NCBI GenBank assembly: GCA_021396245.1
Contig: WNYE01000176.1
Span: 1 to 19,595, forward strand
Origin: Sporothrix humicola
Taxonomy: Eukaryota; Ascomycota; Sordariomycetes; Ophiostomatales; Ophiostomataceae
Length of the DNA: 19,595 nucleotides
Direction: 5' to 3'
The notes under the pieces were generated by a model that was not told the DNA's origin, made no database searches, and saw only the letters and a program-made list of their open reading frames with translations. This document shows positions 1-9,713 of this stretch, piece after piece (the first letter of the stretch is position 1; each line of letters opens with the position of its first letter). The translations under genes were made by a program, and so were the position numbers.

Positions 1-147
1 CGCGGTGGTTTGGTCGGGGGGGGGGGGCGCCCGGGGGCCCCCCACCCACTTTATCGGGGGGTTTTAAAAAAATGGTCTCGCCGTTTTTTTTTTTTTTTTT
101 TTTTTTTCCCCCCCCCCCCCCCCCCTTTTTTTTTTTTTTTTTTTTTT
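1..147. repeat. Homopolymer-rich start (G, T, C runs)
   Basis: The first 147 bases are dominated by homopolymers: a G-rich stretch near 15-60, then 24 T (84-107), 18 C (108-125) and 22 T (126-147). The T-C-T block is a polypyrimidine tract with nearly perfect mirror symmetry. No coding potential is seen. Such runs at a window edge may be genuine low-complexity DNA or an assembly or sequencing artefact at a contig end. The sequence alone cannot tell which. Confidence 0.8.
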
Positions 148-737
148 AGTTCCGTTCGCTTGTACTTCACTAATAGCTATTAGGCTCACTGCACCAGACT
201 TAGCTCTATGATAGTTATTTCCCCAGGAGGATTCTGTCTAGCTAGTCGCCAATGGCCAGGAGTGGCTGAGAAAGGATAATGATAAAATAATGTCAAAGAG
301 ATTGTACCTTCGAAAAAGAAGATTTTTTCATACTATCTTGTTCATTCCCTTCATTCCCTTCTCGTGGTCCAAAACTAGGACAGCCATGATGAAGCAGCGC
401 TGACGAGAAGGCTAAACGTCGATTTCTTAACTGTGGTTGGTGATCCTGTACTGGGAAATTATTGACGGCGAAAAGACTGCTGAAAATACAGTCGGAACAT
501 CCGCAAAAGAAAACAAGCGAAAACGATGCTCTTTTATTCCTGCTTTAATGTGATGAATTATTATTATCAGCCTTTACTTGGGTAGTTAGTGACGGTGGGT
601 GTACGAGGTGACTTTTTCAATGAGACGTTTTCCTAGGGGAGGAAGCGTAACTCTACTAGGCTATCAGACTTAGGAGGGCTTATTCGGTAAGAGGGTGATG
701 AGGTGTTATATAATTTTGCATTATTCCTCTGTGGTTG

Positions 738-738
<1 letters not shown>
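148..738. other. Gene-free stretch, nothing recognised
   Basis: There is no convincing reading frame on either strand. Composition is near average. A short tandem duplication (CATTCCCTT twice, around 343-360) and a CGG-N5-CCG triplet pair (493-503) are the only local structures seen. No RNA gene or mobile-element hallmark was recognised. Confidence 0.5.
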
Positions 739-771
<33 letters not shown>

Positions 772-776
772 GTTTG

Positions 777-811
<35 letters not shown>
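739..811. repeat. Paired poly-T tracts
   Basis: Two T runs, 32 nt (739-770) and 34 nt (778-811), are separated by seven bases (GGTTTGC). They create a spurious polyphenylalanine reading frame. On the opposite strand this is a double poly-A, which could be a retroposon tail, but no retroposon body is recognisable next to it. Confidence 0.85.
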
Positions 812-814
<3 letters not shown>

Positions 815-1276
815 CTTTCGTACTTGCGTTGCGAGGCTTTGTCTGCCAAGTGACTTGCGAAACTAGGAACACAACTTCGGAAGCGGTTGCCGTGATTTTT
901 GACGTGACTGATTTCCTATTTGAGGAGGAAGTCAAACAAAGCTCGTATTAACCTGACAGTGCTCATTACGTTCCCCACGTATCATAATATCCACGAATTA
1001 TGGTTTTCAAACCTGATTTTATGTTTATTGATGCCTTGTTTCCCCGCATCGCAATGACGCGGCATTTTTAGTGTTGCAACTGATATCAATTGAATCTCTG
1101 AACGTTGCCGACTTATCCATCAGTAATGTTCAGTAACAGTTTTTTGTGAGTTCGCTGAGTTGGGTACCATCAGGAAATTCGCTTAATAATATTGCAGGGG
1201 AATGCATACAGGAAAGCCCGTAAAAACGCCGACGTCGAATCAATCTGCATCAATGCGGTCGTGAAATTGAGAGGTC

Positions 1277-1327
1277 GGATCTTAGGGATTAACTCCAGGC
1301 TCCGGCTGGAATTGGTCCCTAAGATCC
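1277..1327. repeat. Long imperfect hairpin (22-bp arms, 7-nt loop)
   Basis: The left arm (1277-1298) begins GGATCTTAGGGA and the right arm (1306-1327) ends TCCCTAAGATCC, a perfect 12-bp match. The inner ten positions add seven more Watson-Crick pairs, two positions that would be U-G wobbles in RNA, and one mismatch. The loop is GCTCCGG (1299-1305). The three differences between arms are all transitions. It lies 330 bp upstream of the reductase start at 1657. It could be a transposon end, a MITE remnant or a structured RNA. No function is assigned. Confidence 0.75.
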
Positions 1328-1530
1328 ATTTTATTCCACGGGAGCGGACATTTCCACTCTTGGCGGGTTTAATGCGACGTGCCCAGTAATGTCCATAGCA
1401 CGAATGCGAATGCGAGTTTATTACACCACCCTTGTCAACCACTTACTTGCGGGCTTTAGGTTGTTCCATAAAATCCCGGGAGAGCGAAAGCAAATCAGTA
1501 CACGTTCAGACCTGAGCCTTCCTCATCATC

Positions 1531-1538
1531 TATATAAG
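1531..1538 (+). promoter_or_regulatory. TATA-box-like element of the reductase gene
   Basis: TATATAAG lies 119-126 bp upstream of the ATG at 1657, following a pyrimidine-rich CCTTCCTCATCATC stretch. Position and sequence fit a core-promoter TATA element. The transcription start is not visible from sequence. Confidence 0.4.
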
Positions 1539-1656
1539 AGGTCTTTATCTTCATGAAAATAAATGTATAACAAAAAGTTCTAATATTTGTCAAGATATCA
1601 TTAGTGTTAAATACTACACTCAGCATTTGTCAGATTTCATATATATCGTCGAGAAG

Positions 1657-2643
1657 ATGGCTGGCGGAGTTTTGTACATTGGCCTCGGTAATATTGGGCG
1701 GGTAAGTACACAGCAAGCGATATATAATATTGAACTCGACACTGACAATAAACCTCACGCACAGGGCATGGCCAAGAACATTGCCAACAAAGCCAAACTC
1801 GACCAGCCCATCCTCTTGTTCAACCGTTCGCCCCAACGCAGCCTCAACCTGCAGGCAGAGCTTGGCCCAGACAAGGCCACCATTGTCGACTCCATCATAG
1901 CAGGTGTCACTCAAGCCGATGTTGTCTTTTTGTGTGTCATTGACGACAAGTCTGCCGAGGAGACGATCGACGAAATCCTCAAGAGCAATGTCCAGGGCAA
2001 GCTCATCATCAATTGCACCACTGTGAACCCCATCACAAGCGACAAGCTGGGCCAGGTGGTCGAGGCTGCCGGAGCCGACTATGTGGCCTCGCCTGTTGTC
2101 GGCCAGCAGCCCGTGGCCGAGGCAGGCGAGCTACTGGCTCTTCTGTCTGGGCCAGAAGCTTCTGTAAAACGTGCCTTCCCCTTCTACAAGGGCATCACAG
2201 CACGCGCCGTTGTCGATCTCGGTGGTCAGCCCTATGGCAAAGCCCTGACGCTCAAGATTGTCGGCAATACGCTCATCTTCAGCATGGTGGAGCAGGTGGC
2301 CGAAAGTCTCGTGTTTGCGGAAAAGGCTGGGCTGGGCACGGCCGCCATCCACAGCTGGATCGAAAATGTCTTTGGCTTTCCCTTTTCCTACTACTCAGAG
2401 CGCATGGTCAACGGCGATTATTATCTCAGGGACTACCCGGCCGCGCACATTGACGGCAGCATCGAGGTCAGTGGGCATGCGCAGGAACTGGCGAGCGCTG
2501 TGGGCGCACATCTGCCGATCCTGGACATTGTGGTTGAGAATCTGGCCAAGATCAAGGAGATCAAAGGCGAAAAGGGCGATCTTGCGGGAATATATGGCAT
2601 CGTGCGGATGAAAGCTGGACTACCGTACGAGAACCAAGAGTAA
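1657..2643 (+). CDS. NAD(P)-dependent 6PGDH/beta-hydroxyacid dehydrogenase-like reductase
   Basis: Two exons, 1657-1701 and 1765-2643, give 307 residues. The 63-nt intron (1702-1764) has a GTAAGT donor, a CTGAC branch site and a CACAG acceptor. It splits the Rossmann glycine loop, so splicing makes GLGNIGRGMAKN (residues 9-20). The ATG at 1657 puts this loop at the usual N-terminal distance. TTG at 1627 is in frame but is not a plausible fungal start. The second half carries the family core GKALTLKIVGN, with the likely catalytic Lys at about 179 and Asn at 183, followed by the helical 6PGDH-type C-terminal domain. Length is typical (about 290-310). The presence of Lys argues for a beta-hydroxyacid dehydrogenase rather than an imine reductase. 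The substrate is unknown and no signal peptide is seen, so it is probably cytosolic. It lies about 2 kb from the cluster and lacks the CGG-N7-CCG motif found there, so membership of the cluster is doubtful. Confidence 0.88.
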   Translation: MAGGVLYIGLGNIGRVSTQQAIYNIELDTDNKPHAQGMAKNIANKAKLDQPILLFNRSPQRSLNLQAELGPDKATIVDSIIAGVTQADVVFLCVIDDKSAEETIDEILKSNVQGKLIINCTTVNPITSDKLGQVVEAAGADYVASPVVGQQPVAEAGELLALLSGPEASVKRAFPFYKGITARAVVDLGGQPYGKALTLKIVGNTLIFSMVEQVAESLVFAEKAGLGTAAIHSWIENVFGFPFSYYSERMVNGDYYLRDYPAAHIDGSIEVSGHAQELASAVGAHLPILDIVVENLAKIKEIKGEKGDLAGIYGIVRMKAGLPYENQE

Positions 2644-3299
2644 ATATGGTGGTGGACTATGAGTTCACTTTGGAATTTATAGAATAATACCTAAAGCTGA
2701 TACTTGTTATACAACACGAAAAGCCACATAGCTTTCCCTCCAAATCACGACCCAGCTTTAGGGGTCGGGAACCGGCGTGGCACAGGTGCTAAACATGCTC
2801 GCACAGGCTTACACACTGCTACGAAAAAGGACTCCATGGGACCCCGGCGACGGGCCGTACCGAAGGAAAAACACCACATGGGGACACACTCGGACGGGAA
2901 CAGGAACAATACGAAGAATGACGGAGAAGGAGAGCTAGCATGACCTTGGACACGACGCTCAGCGGACTGCGGGCTAGCACCTGCAGTAACGGCACGTTGG
3001 CGGGCACCACCGAGAAAAATGCCGTTGGCCGCCATGACGGAAAACTGCCGGGGACAGGGAGAGGTGGGAGGAGAGGGGCTGGCGACGTTGGTTTGCGTTT
3101 TGGCTTTCTTTTAAATGTGACAGGAGGCCAGTACAGGAGAGATTAGATATGTCTGATTACTGCGTGCACGGAGGGCGATGATTAGCCTTGTTCTTCCTCA
3201 TCGTCTTCCACTGTATTGGAAACAAAGCTAAAGCGACCTTCCTAGCCAAAAGGAGACACGCAAGCCCCAGGTTGCTGGTCTGCCAGTCTGTGAGCGCGT
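2644..3299. other. Intergenic, nothing recognised
   Basis: Only short overlapping frames are present on both strands. None shows a domain, a consistent intron or a credible start. The segment is moderately GC-rich and could be old decayed coding sequence, but I see no homology to name. Confidence 0.4.
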
Positions 3300-3656
3300 T
3301 CATATGGTATTTGTTTTTTCCACTTTCCCTGGTGGACTCTCCCAGTCAACGGGAACCTCGCCAGCAAATCCGGGAATACAGCCCGTGCCCAAAAATGTGA
3401 AACGGCCTTCGGAGGCTCTCAGGGTCAACAAATCATTGCACCTCTCGGCCACGTACACGGCATCCCCCGGATGAACACCCAATCGCGAATAGCCATAACG
3501 GCCATTCGTCGCTTTGGACAACAAGTAACCGTTGGTGCTAAACAAAACCCCAAGCAAACTGTTGCGGAAGGCTGGCTTCTGCATCTGGTAATTATGCAAC
3601 CACGCGAAAAAGGGCCTTCCGCTCGACGGGTTCAGTTCGCTTTTCGTCAAAGAAGT
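3300..3656 (-). pseudogene. Possible HET-domain protein C-terminal remnant
   Basis: The minus strand has an open frame with no proper start, preceded by an in-frame stop. It contains FSTNGYLLSKATNGRYGY followed by RLGVHPGDAVYVAERCNDLL, then TLRASEGRFTFLGTGCIPGF. This follows the order of the conserved tail of fungal HET proteins (FxTxxGyxGLG...xxGDxVxVlxG...LRxxxxxyxxvGxxYvxG). The glycine-rich ends are degenerate and the HET domain itself is not seen upstream in any continuous frame. I infer a decayed gene copy. It could also be an unrelated hypothetical protein with chance similarity, since the match is by eye only. Confidence 0.33.
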
Positions 3657-4440
3657 GTTGAAAGAGGGTTACTTCTACCGGACCCAAGACTCTCGTTCAG
3701 GACTGTCCTCGTACGAGTCCAAAGCTACGTTCCTGTGCGAGCAAAACACTCAATTAAGGACACCAAGCTGCGAGCGGTATAAAAAGGGTGGTCCGGGTTC
3801 CGAACAAGGTGCACCAGCGTTGTGATAAGAGGTTTGTCGTATTTGTACTAGTACGAGGACAGCACCTCGGAAGCAAGACGTCCAGTAATAACCTCAACAC
3901 TGGCGCCTACAATGTAATCGGCGGCCGCAGAAACACGCTCATAGAGCCTTTTGTCCGTCCAAACCTTTCTGCTGACACGCATGGCGATCGCACCGGGGCA
4001 ACTGCCCGGCTCTTTTGTGGATTCAATGACACCAAGGCAGACTCCCATTAGCTTTAACGTCTCGCCTACGACGGTCGGCTCGTACTACGGAGGGATGCTT
4101 GAACGGACGCTGCTGATTCGGATCGGTCGAATGACAAGAGAGCAGCTCCAGTCCGATCTCATGCAGCGTCGGCAGAAGTTCGCCCTCGTTCTTGGGATGT
4201 TTGTACGCAGTCGGCATCGTGATAGAGGTGTATTTGGTGGTATAGTGGCAATGAGGATGGTTTGGTAACGCTGGGATGACGAGGTTGATTTTTGGTGTAT
4301 TCTTGTGATACTACAATGATGTGTTCTTGGACATCGCGCCCAGGAATATCGTTGTGAAGTAGTCCTTGAGCTTCTCCGCATTCTCTCCACAAACCAACAA
4401 AGGTACTCCTCAATCAGTGTTAGTCGCAACACCAGGCCTC
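3657..4440 (-). other. Broken coding-like stretch, unidentified
   Basis: Several short minus-strand frames (for example 3848-4048, 4023-4217, 4159-4413) follow one another in different registers and are closed by stops. Codon composition looks protein-like but no domain was recognised. They may be upstream parts of the same decayed gene as the HET-like tail at 3300-3656. No intron set restores a single frame on inspection. Confidence 0.25.
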
Positions 4441-4632
4441 GGCTTGTTGGTCGTGGACTCCGCTGTGTGCTCCGGTTATGTTGGTTCTAGTTGATATTGG
4501 TTGTTAGTGGCGTTCACCGGAGCAGTATTAATATGAATAACATAAATGCAGAAATCAAATAAGATAGCCGTGCTAAATAAAGAAAAGACAAAAATACATG
4601 AACATCATAGACTACTCATAATAGACTGCCCA

Positions 4633-5757
4633 TCACAAACTGCTCTTCTTTGCCAGCCGGGGAATTAGTTTGAATGCGTTGCCAAAGTTGATTTTGTCGC
4701 GGACGTCCTGTGGCATGCTGTAGCCCTCGATTTCCTCGAGGAAAGCCGGATATGCCGGCGGAGGCGCATACGGGAAGTCGCACTGCGGCAATGTACAATG
4801 TTAGCAATCCAATGTGTCTGTCTAAGAATGAATACGGGAATGTCCACCACTACGTACACCGTAAAGAAGATGGTCGTGCGGAATGATTTTCAGTGCCATG
4901 TCCAGCACCTGTGGCGACGACGACAGGGCCAGGTCGTAGTGGAAGCTCCTAAAATCCTCCATCACGCTGTCGTGCGTCACACCGAATTTGTACGATGCCG
5001 CCATATTGGGTGCCTTGCTGAGTGGTGTCGCCAGCCGGCTGATCAGGTACGGCAATGTGCCACCTGCATGAGACAGGATCACGGGACAGTCGGGATATTT
5101 GCGGCGCGTGCCCATCATAATCATGTCCATGGCGGCGCGGCTTGTCTCGTGGGGGTAGTCGATGAGCGGCTGTGGCATCTTGGGATTGACCTGATGCAAA
5201 TCGACCGGGTGAGTCGGGTGGACAAAGACGACGCACTTGCGCCGGTTCAGCTCGGCCCACACAGGCTCAATGTCGGCGTGGCCCAGGTACGTGTTGGCGT
5301 CGCCGTAGCGGGTGAACAGCGTGACACCGTCGGCGTGCAGCGTATCGAGGGCATAGCTAATCTCGGCGAGGGCGGCGTCGGTGTCGAGCAGGCTGGGGAG
5401 GGATGCAAAGAAGCCGAAGCGGTCCGGGTTCTTGTCGCGCAGAGCGGCGGCGTACTCGTTGAGCTGGCGTGCTAGCTTGTAAGAGGCCTCGCCTTTGAGG
5501 ATGCAGGCTCCGGGCGCAGTGGCCGACAGGATGGCCGTCTGGATGCCAAGCCGGCGCATCAGAAGCTCCGAGGCTTTCGGGCTCCAGCTTGGCGTGGCCC
5601 ATCCACTGGGGTCGCCTCCCGCATCCTCGACGGCTTTGGCGTAAAAGTCGGGGACAAAGTGGTGGTGGGTGTCGACCTTGTTGACGACCGGCGCATCGGG
5701 CCAGCTGAGCACCTTGCCCAGCAGCCAGTCCTGTCCGTGGTCGGAAGCTTCGCTCAT
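4633..5757 (-). CDS. Amidohydrolase-2 family decarboxylase (ACMSD / 6-methylsalicylate decarboxylase-like)
   Basis: Two exons on the minus strand, 5757-4858 and 4782-4633, give 349 residues. The 75-nt intron (4857-4783) has a GTACGT donor, a GCTAAC branch site and a CCGCAG acceptor. The family metal and active-site residues are all present: HHH at 31-33 (VDTHHHFVP), H180 (VFVHPTHP), H230 (ILSHAGG) and, restored by splicing, D302 (LYGCDFPYAPPP). These zinc enzymes are TIM-barrel non-oxidative decarboxylases of aromatic or enol acids. The closest type by motif is the fungal 6-methylsalicylate/ortho-hydroxybenzoate decarboxylase group, so the likely step is loss of CO2 from a hydroxylated acid. 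The substrate is inferred only. An in-frame ATG at 5805 would add 16 residues. I prefer 5757 because the family starts near the metal motif and the context has A at -3. The gene is divergent from the Zn2Cys6 regulator and shares its promoter, which carries a CGG-N7-CCG site at 5925. Confidence 0.9.
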
Positions 5758-5924
5758 CTTCAGTCTCAGCCAGCTCGTGATAGCAAAGAAGGTTGATCCA
5801 AGCATTTGAACATATGTGTGACAACAGTTGAACGGCGGTTGGACAACAGCGGTGGAACGTGTACTGTGTTCTGCGTGGACGGCAAATGCGATTGCGAGAA
5901 GATGAATCTGTTTAAGAGGGAAGC

Positions 5925-5937
5925 CGGGATGGATCCG
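5925..5937. promoter_or_regulatory. Candidate Zn2Cys6 site, CGG-N7-CCG
   Basis: The site reads CGGGATGGATCCG, 168 bp upstream of the decarboxylase ATG. It has the same triplets and spacing as the sites at 10163, 12427 and 12579, but lacks the extra AA/TT symmetry of the 10163 and 12427 copies. Confidence 0.4.
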
Positions 5938-6312
5938 GTGGGCAACAGGTGCTGACAGAGAGTCTGCGGCGCTGGTCCCGCTGGTCGAGCTGGCCGGAAG
6001 ATCTCCATGGGCGGCGGAAATGAAACTAAACGATAACGACAGTATGACGTCTGCGCTGGATTATCTTGTAAGCTGTACGACGCACTTTGAGCCAGCTGCA
6101 TGGGACAGCAGTTCGGTGTAACTCACCACTAGCAAGTGCGGGGAAGGAAAGGATTAGCGGAATGGACCAAAAGAGCTACCACTACCACACTGCGGAGCAA
6201 CATCCGGCGGAACTCCAAAGACGGTGGGACCTCGGCACGCTAGCCCCGCAGATGCGCCCCAATGAACGCACTTGTACGTGCATGGCCCTACATATATCAC
6301 TCCATAGTTTCC

Positions 6313-6378
6313 CCGACGGAGGAAATGTTGGTGGTCTGTTCATGCTGTTCTTTCTCCATTTCACCATAGCACCGTCGG
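6313..6378. promoter_or_regulatory. Two everted CCG-N-CGG motifs upstream of the regulator
   Basis: CCGACGG (6313-6319) and its exact reverse complement CCGTCGG (6372-6378) lie 59 bp apart, within 120 bp of the regulator ATG. Everted CCG triplets are bound by some Zn2Cys6 dimers. Two more copies occur at 10089-10095 (CCGCCGG) and 12386-12392 (CCGTCGG) in the other cluster promoters. Confidence 0.3.
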
Positions 6379-6429
6379 AACCACAGCGTCTCTCCAGCCA
6401 TCACGACTGCTCACAAAAACCCACGTCAG

Positions 6430-8429
6430 ATGCAGGACCATATGCCCAACGGCAGCATAGACATCAGCAGAGCTGACTCCACCACAGCAATACCCTCGCC
6501 GGCGTTGAGGGTGTGTGACCGATGCATTCGGTATGTTTATGAGCCTACCACTCGTGGTCTGACAAACCTCCAGCTAATTCGTTCTGCGGTCGACAGCAAG
6601 AAGATCAAGTGCAACAGGGAGCGGCCGGCGTGCTCTCGCTGCGTGGAGCTCGGTGAAGCATGCAGCTACACGTCCGCCAAGCGAAAGCCAGGGCCGCCGC
6701 TCGGGACGCAATACGCATCCTCGAGAAAGTCGCGCCGTGCGCCGCGGTCCTCGACTCCAAACCGTCGCAGCCCCAGCACTACGGCATATCTCCCCACGGA
6801 CACGTCTGTCTCCACCCCCGCATTGGCAGACTTGGCATCTCCGCCGTTTGCATCTTCGTCGTCTGCATTTACTCCATCAACAAGCCACCAGCAAACCGGG
6901 AGCAGCACCGCCCACCACCGCACCAGCCACAGCCATCGAAACTTCCCGCCCCAGCAGGTGGAGTGTCTTCTTCAGCGGTTCTTTGACATCCTGTGTGATG
7001 CAAACCCCATCTCCTGCAAGGAGCTGTTCCTCCGCCGATACCACAACGGCCAATGCAGCGACGATCTCGTCTCGGCCATCTTTGTCATCACTGCCAAGCT
7101 CACCGGCTTCACCACGGACGATGGCGATCATGGAGATGGCCACTCCTCCTCTACGTGGGATGCCTGGCTGGACCGACTGCTCAGCTCCAGCATGCTGCAG
7201 GACGACCTCCTGGACGACTCCATCACGCTTGAATCACTCGACTCGTTCCGCAAGGAATATCTGCTTGCCGTCTACGAGTTCCACCAGTTCCCCGGGCACC
7301 ACTCGTGGATCCGCGTGGGCCGAGTGACACGCATGGCCTACCGCATAGGGCTAGACCGCCTCGACCACATCCGCACGCTGTACCCGGACTGGAGCATCGT
7401 GCCGGACGAGGACCTGCAGGAGTGGCGCACGCTCTGGTGGTGCCTGTACCGCCTCGACACTTACTCAAACATGTCCTGCGGCACGCCATATCTGATTGAC
7501 GATGCGGTGGTCCTGACGTCTCTCGTACAGAAGACACGTCCGGTAAACACGGACCTGTACTTGCCGTCCAGCGTAGACGACATGTGCAAAGTCCTGATGG
7601 ACGACCCATCTCTGCCGGAAGTACATAATATCACCATTGCCACGCTGCGCCAGGCCGGTCTCGTGTTGCGTCTCCGCGCCGAGCGGTCCCGGCCGGCATT
7701 GGAGGCCCAGATCGCCAAGGCGGAACAGCAGCTCGCCACCATCCGCTTGGCCCTGCCCACCGGCTGGCTGAACTCGCGACGGAATGCGTTGGCCGGCGAG
7801 TCCCAGGCGAACTACTACTCGCGATTGGCCACTGTCTTGCACTTGAGGATGGCCCAGCTGCTTCTCTCCGTTGGGGACTCTCTTTTTCGCCGGTATATCC
7901 AAGGCAACACAGCCGACACCGCCACAACCCACTCTGACTCCTGGGTTATGGCGCGCTGGCAGCGTGTTCTCGAGGCATGCCAGGATATTGCGGCCGTGGC
8001 CGAGCAATGGGATAGCTCGTACTGTCTCACCGTCGACCCAGCGCCGTCTTTTATCGTTTTCACTGCACTGGCCTTTTTGACACTGCACCAAAAAATGCAT
8101 TTCGTTGCGGAGCAGCCCGGCGTCGACCTTGGCCACCAAATCACCGTGTGTCATTACCTCTTACGGCACTTTGCCAACATCTGGACAGTCCCAAAGTTGT
8201 TGAAGTGTATGTGGCCGTCACTACTCTGCTTTATTTCTCTGTTTGGATTTGCCTATCGCTAACATCCCATCTTGCAGTATCTTATGAAAGCTTCCACCAA
8301 TCCATATCAGCACCCATACCGATCCAATCTGTGGCACTGATACTGTCCCGCTTCGAGGCACCCTTTCACCCAAAATGGATGCAGTTTCTGTCGTCTGCCA
8401 ATGCTGATCGTGGACAATTTATGCCGTAG
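6430..8429 (+). CDS. Zn2Cys6 fungal-specific transcription factor (pathway regulator)
   Basis: Three exons, 6430-6530, 6597-8206 and 8278-8429, give 620 residues. Intron 1 (66 nt) lies inside the zinc cluster. Splicing yields Cys29, 32, 39, 46, 49 and 56, a perfect C-x2-C-x6-C-x6-C-x2-C-x6-C (CDRCIRKKIKC...). A basic/proline linker (KRKPGPPLG) and a Ser/Thr-rich stretch follow. The fungal_trans middle homology region (roughly residues 155-400) includes SWIRVGRVTRMAYRIGLDRL and WRTLWWCLYRLDTYSNM. Intron 2 (8207-8277; GTATGT, GCTAAC, TTGCAG) is needed to reach the true C-terminus; without it the frame stops at 8262. The protein is nuclear and DNA-binding. Its position in the middle of the enzyme genes, divergent from the decarboxylase, marks it as the likely local activator. 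Its end lies only 76 bp from the convergent SDR end. Confidence 0.93.
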
Positions 8430-8505
8430 TGGCTGTAGCAGTACATTACAAAAATACAACAATGCAATAAGTACTTCCACCGCATGCCCAACTCGTCATC
8501 AGTGA

Positions 8506-9713
8506 TCATTGGCACAGTTTTCCAGACTTGGCATCGATTTTCTGCCGGCCGCGGAAGTCCACGCCGAGCTTTTCCATGTCCTGCCGGATGACTCGCTGCA
8601 GCCATTCTGGACCACCACGCTATGTAAGGATTGTTTGTCAGTAAAAAAGTGATCGTAGAAATCAATATGGTTTGCATTGACGATATCACGTACCAGACTT
8701 GCAACGTAGCGCATGATCCCGGGCAGGTAGATTGTCTTTCCGTAACCGCTGTACAGCGCGTCGGCCATTGCCTCGCTGACTGTCTCGACGTCCAGGAGGG
8801 GGAAGAGGAAGTTGGACTGTCTCGTCTCACCCTTGAATAGCGGCGTCCGTGTGAAGCTGAGAATCAGGAGTGTCTGTCGCACCTTGGTGGCTTTATGGGG
8901 GTTGACAAGCTCGAGCTGAAGGGCCTCGTGCATGGCAACGAGTCCGGCTTTCGTTGCCGCGTAGTCGCCAAGCGGTCCCGGTGGCATTATTGCACTCATG
9001 GAGCTGACGGTGACGATATGTCCGTGGTTCCGCCGAGCCATTGCTGGCACAAACTCTTTGGCCAGCAAGAACGGCGCTAGAAGGTTGGTCCGGATCGTGA
9101 TCTCGTTGTCTGTATACGATCCGTCCAGCACACCAATGCCGCGTGAGAGGCCGGCATTGTTGACAAGCACCGTCGGGTTGCCAACGTCCTGCCGGACACG
9201 GTTGCAGAGCTTGCGGATGGCCGCGGCGTCGCTCAGGTCGCACTGGAAGAAGTGAACGGTCGTCCCCGACGGCGGCGTCCACGTCAATGGAACGTAGTCG
9301 ACGATCACCACGGTCGTCCGGCGGTTGCGGGCGAGCAGTTGCTGGGCTAAGGAAGCACCGATGCCACTTGAGCCACCCGTAATGAGGACGATCTCCGAGG
9401 ACCACTTCCATTCCGAAGGACTGGTCCAGTTGTTATTAAACCCGCGGTTCATGACGTCGGTCGACGAGAGGAGGACAGCCAAGCAGGCAAGCACTGTGAC
9501 CGCCGTCTGCAAGGCCGGCGAACCTGGCACTGAAGAAGGAAACAAGGATGTCATTCTTGCAAGCAAGGTAGGTGGAATAAATTTGGCAAACTTGTCAGTG
9601 TTCATGGCCAGTGCCGCCGGGACAGCAATGGCTGGATGTAAGACGGTGCAGCGGAGCCATCTTGCAACGTAGTCCACGGTGAGACCCTCGCGGGGATAGG
9701 AGAGGTAGCCCAT
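8506..9713 (-). CDS. Membrane-anchored short-chain dehydrogenase/reductase (SDR)
   Basis: Two exons, 9713-8694 and 8619-8506, give 377 residues. The 74-nt intron (8693-8620) has GTACGT, ACTGAC and CATAG signals. Splicing restores the C-terminus RGGPEWLQRVIRQDMEKLG. The classical SDR fold is complete: TGGSSGIG cofactor loop (112-119), NNAG (185-188), and catalytic Ser238, Tyr251 and Lys255 (YAATK). The N-terminal extension of about 100 residues contains a hydrophobic segment (about 68-86). This resembles the retinol dehydrogenase/SDR16C-like group that sits on ER or lipid-droplet membranes. The likely reaction is NAD(P)-dependent interconversion of a secondary alcohol and ketone on a lipophilic substrate; this is inference. 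It converges with the regulator gene. The upstream region has a CGG-N7-CCG site at 10163. Confidence 0.92.

Larger units (their letters stand above)
5758..6429. promoter_or_regulatory. Divergent promoter: decarboxylase (-) / Zn2Cys6 regulator (+)
   Basis: This 672-bp region separates the two divergent starts. It holds one CGG-N7-CCG motif and two everted CCG-N-CGG motifs (6313-6319 and 6372-6378), both close to the regulator start. The short frames inside it have no credible content. A shared promoter would couple the regulator to the decarboxylase and allow autoregulation. Confidence 0.55.

Noticed and set aside
703..951. 82-codon frame with polyphenylalanine
   Set aside because: It is created by the two poly-T tracts and has no protein-like content.
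3300..4100. Possible ribosomal RNA fragment
   Set aside because: Some phrases look rRNA-like at first glance, but no conserved rRNA block could be placed; the protein-level HET-like pattern on the minus strand explains part of it better.
4798..5475. 225-codon plus-strand open frame
   Set aside because: Antisense shadow of the decarboxylase, with no recognisable domain.
8148..8429. Separate small gene downstream of the regulator
   Set aside because: Its second half is exon 3 of the regulator once the GTATGT...TTGCAG intron (8207-8277) is removed.
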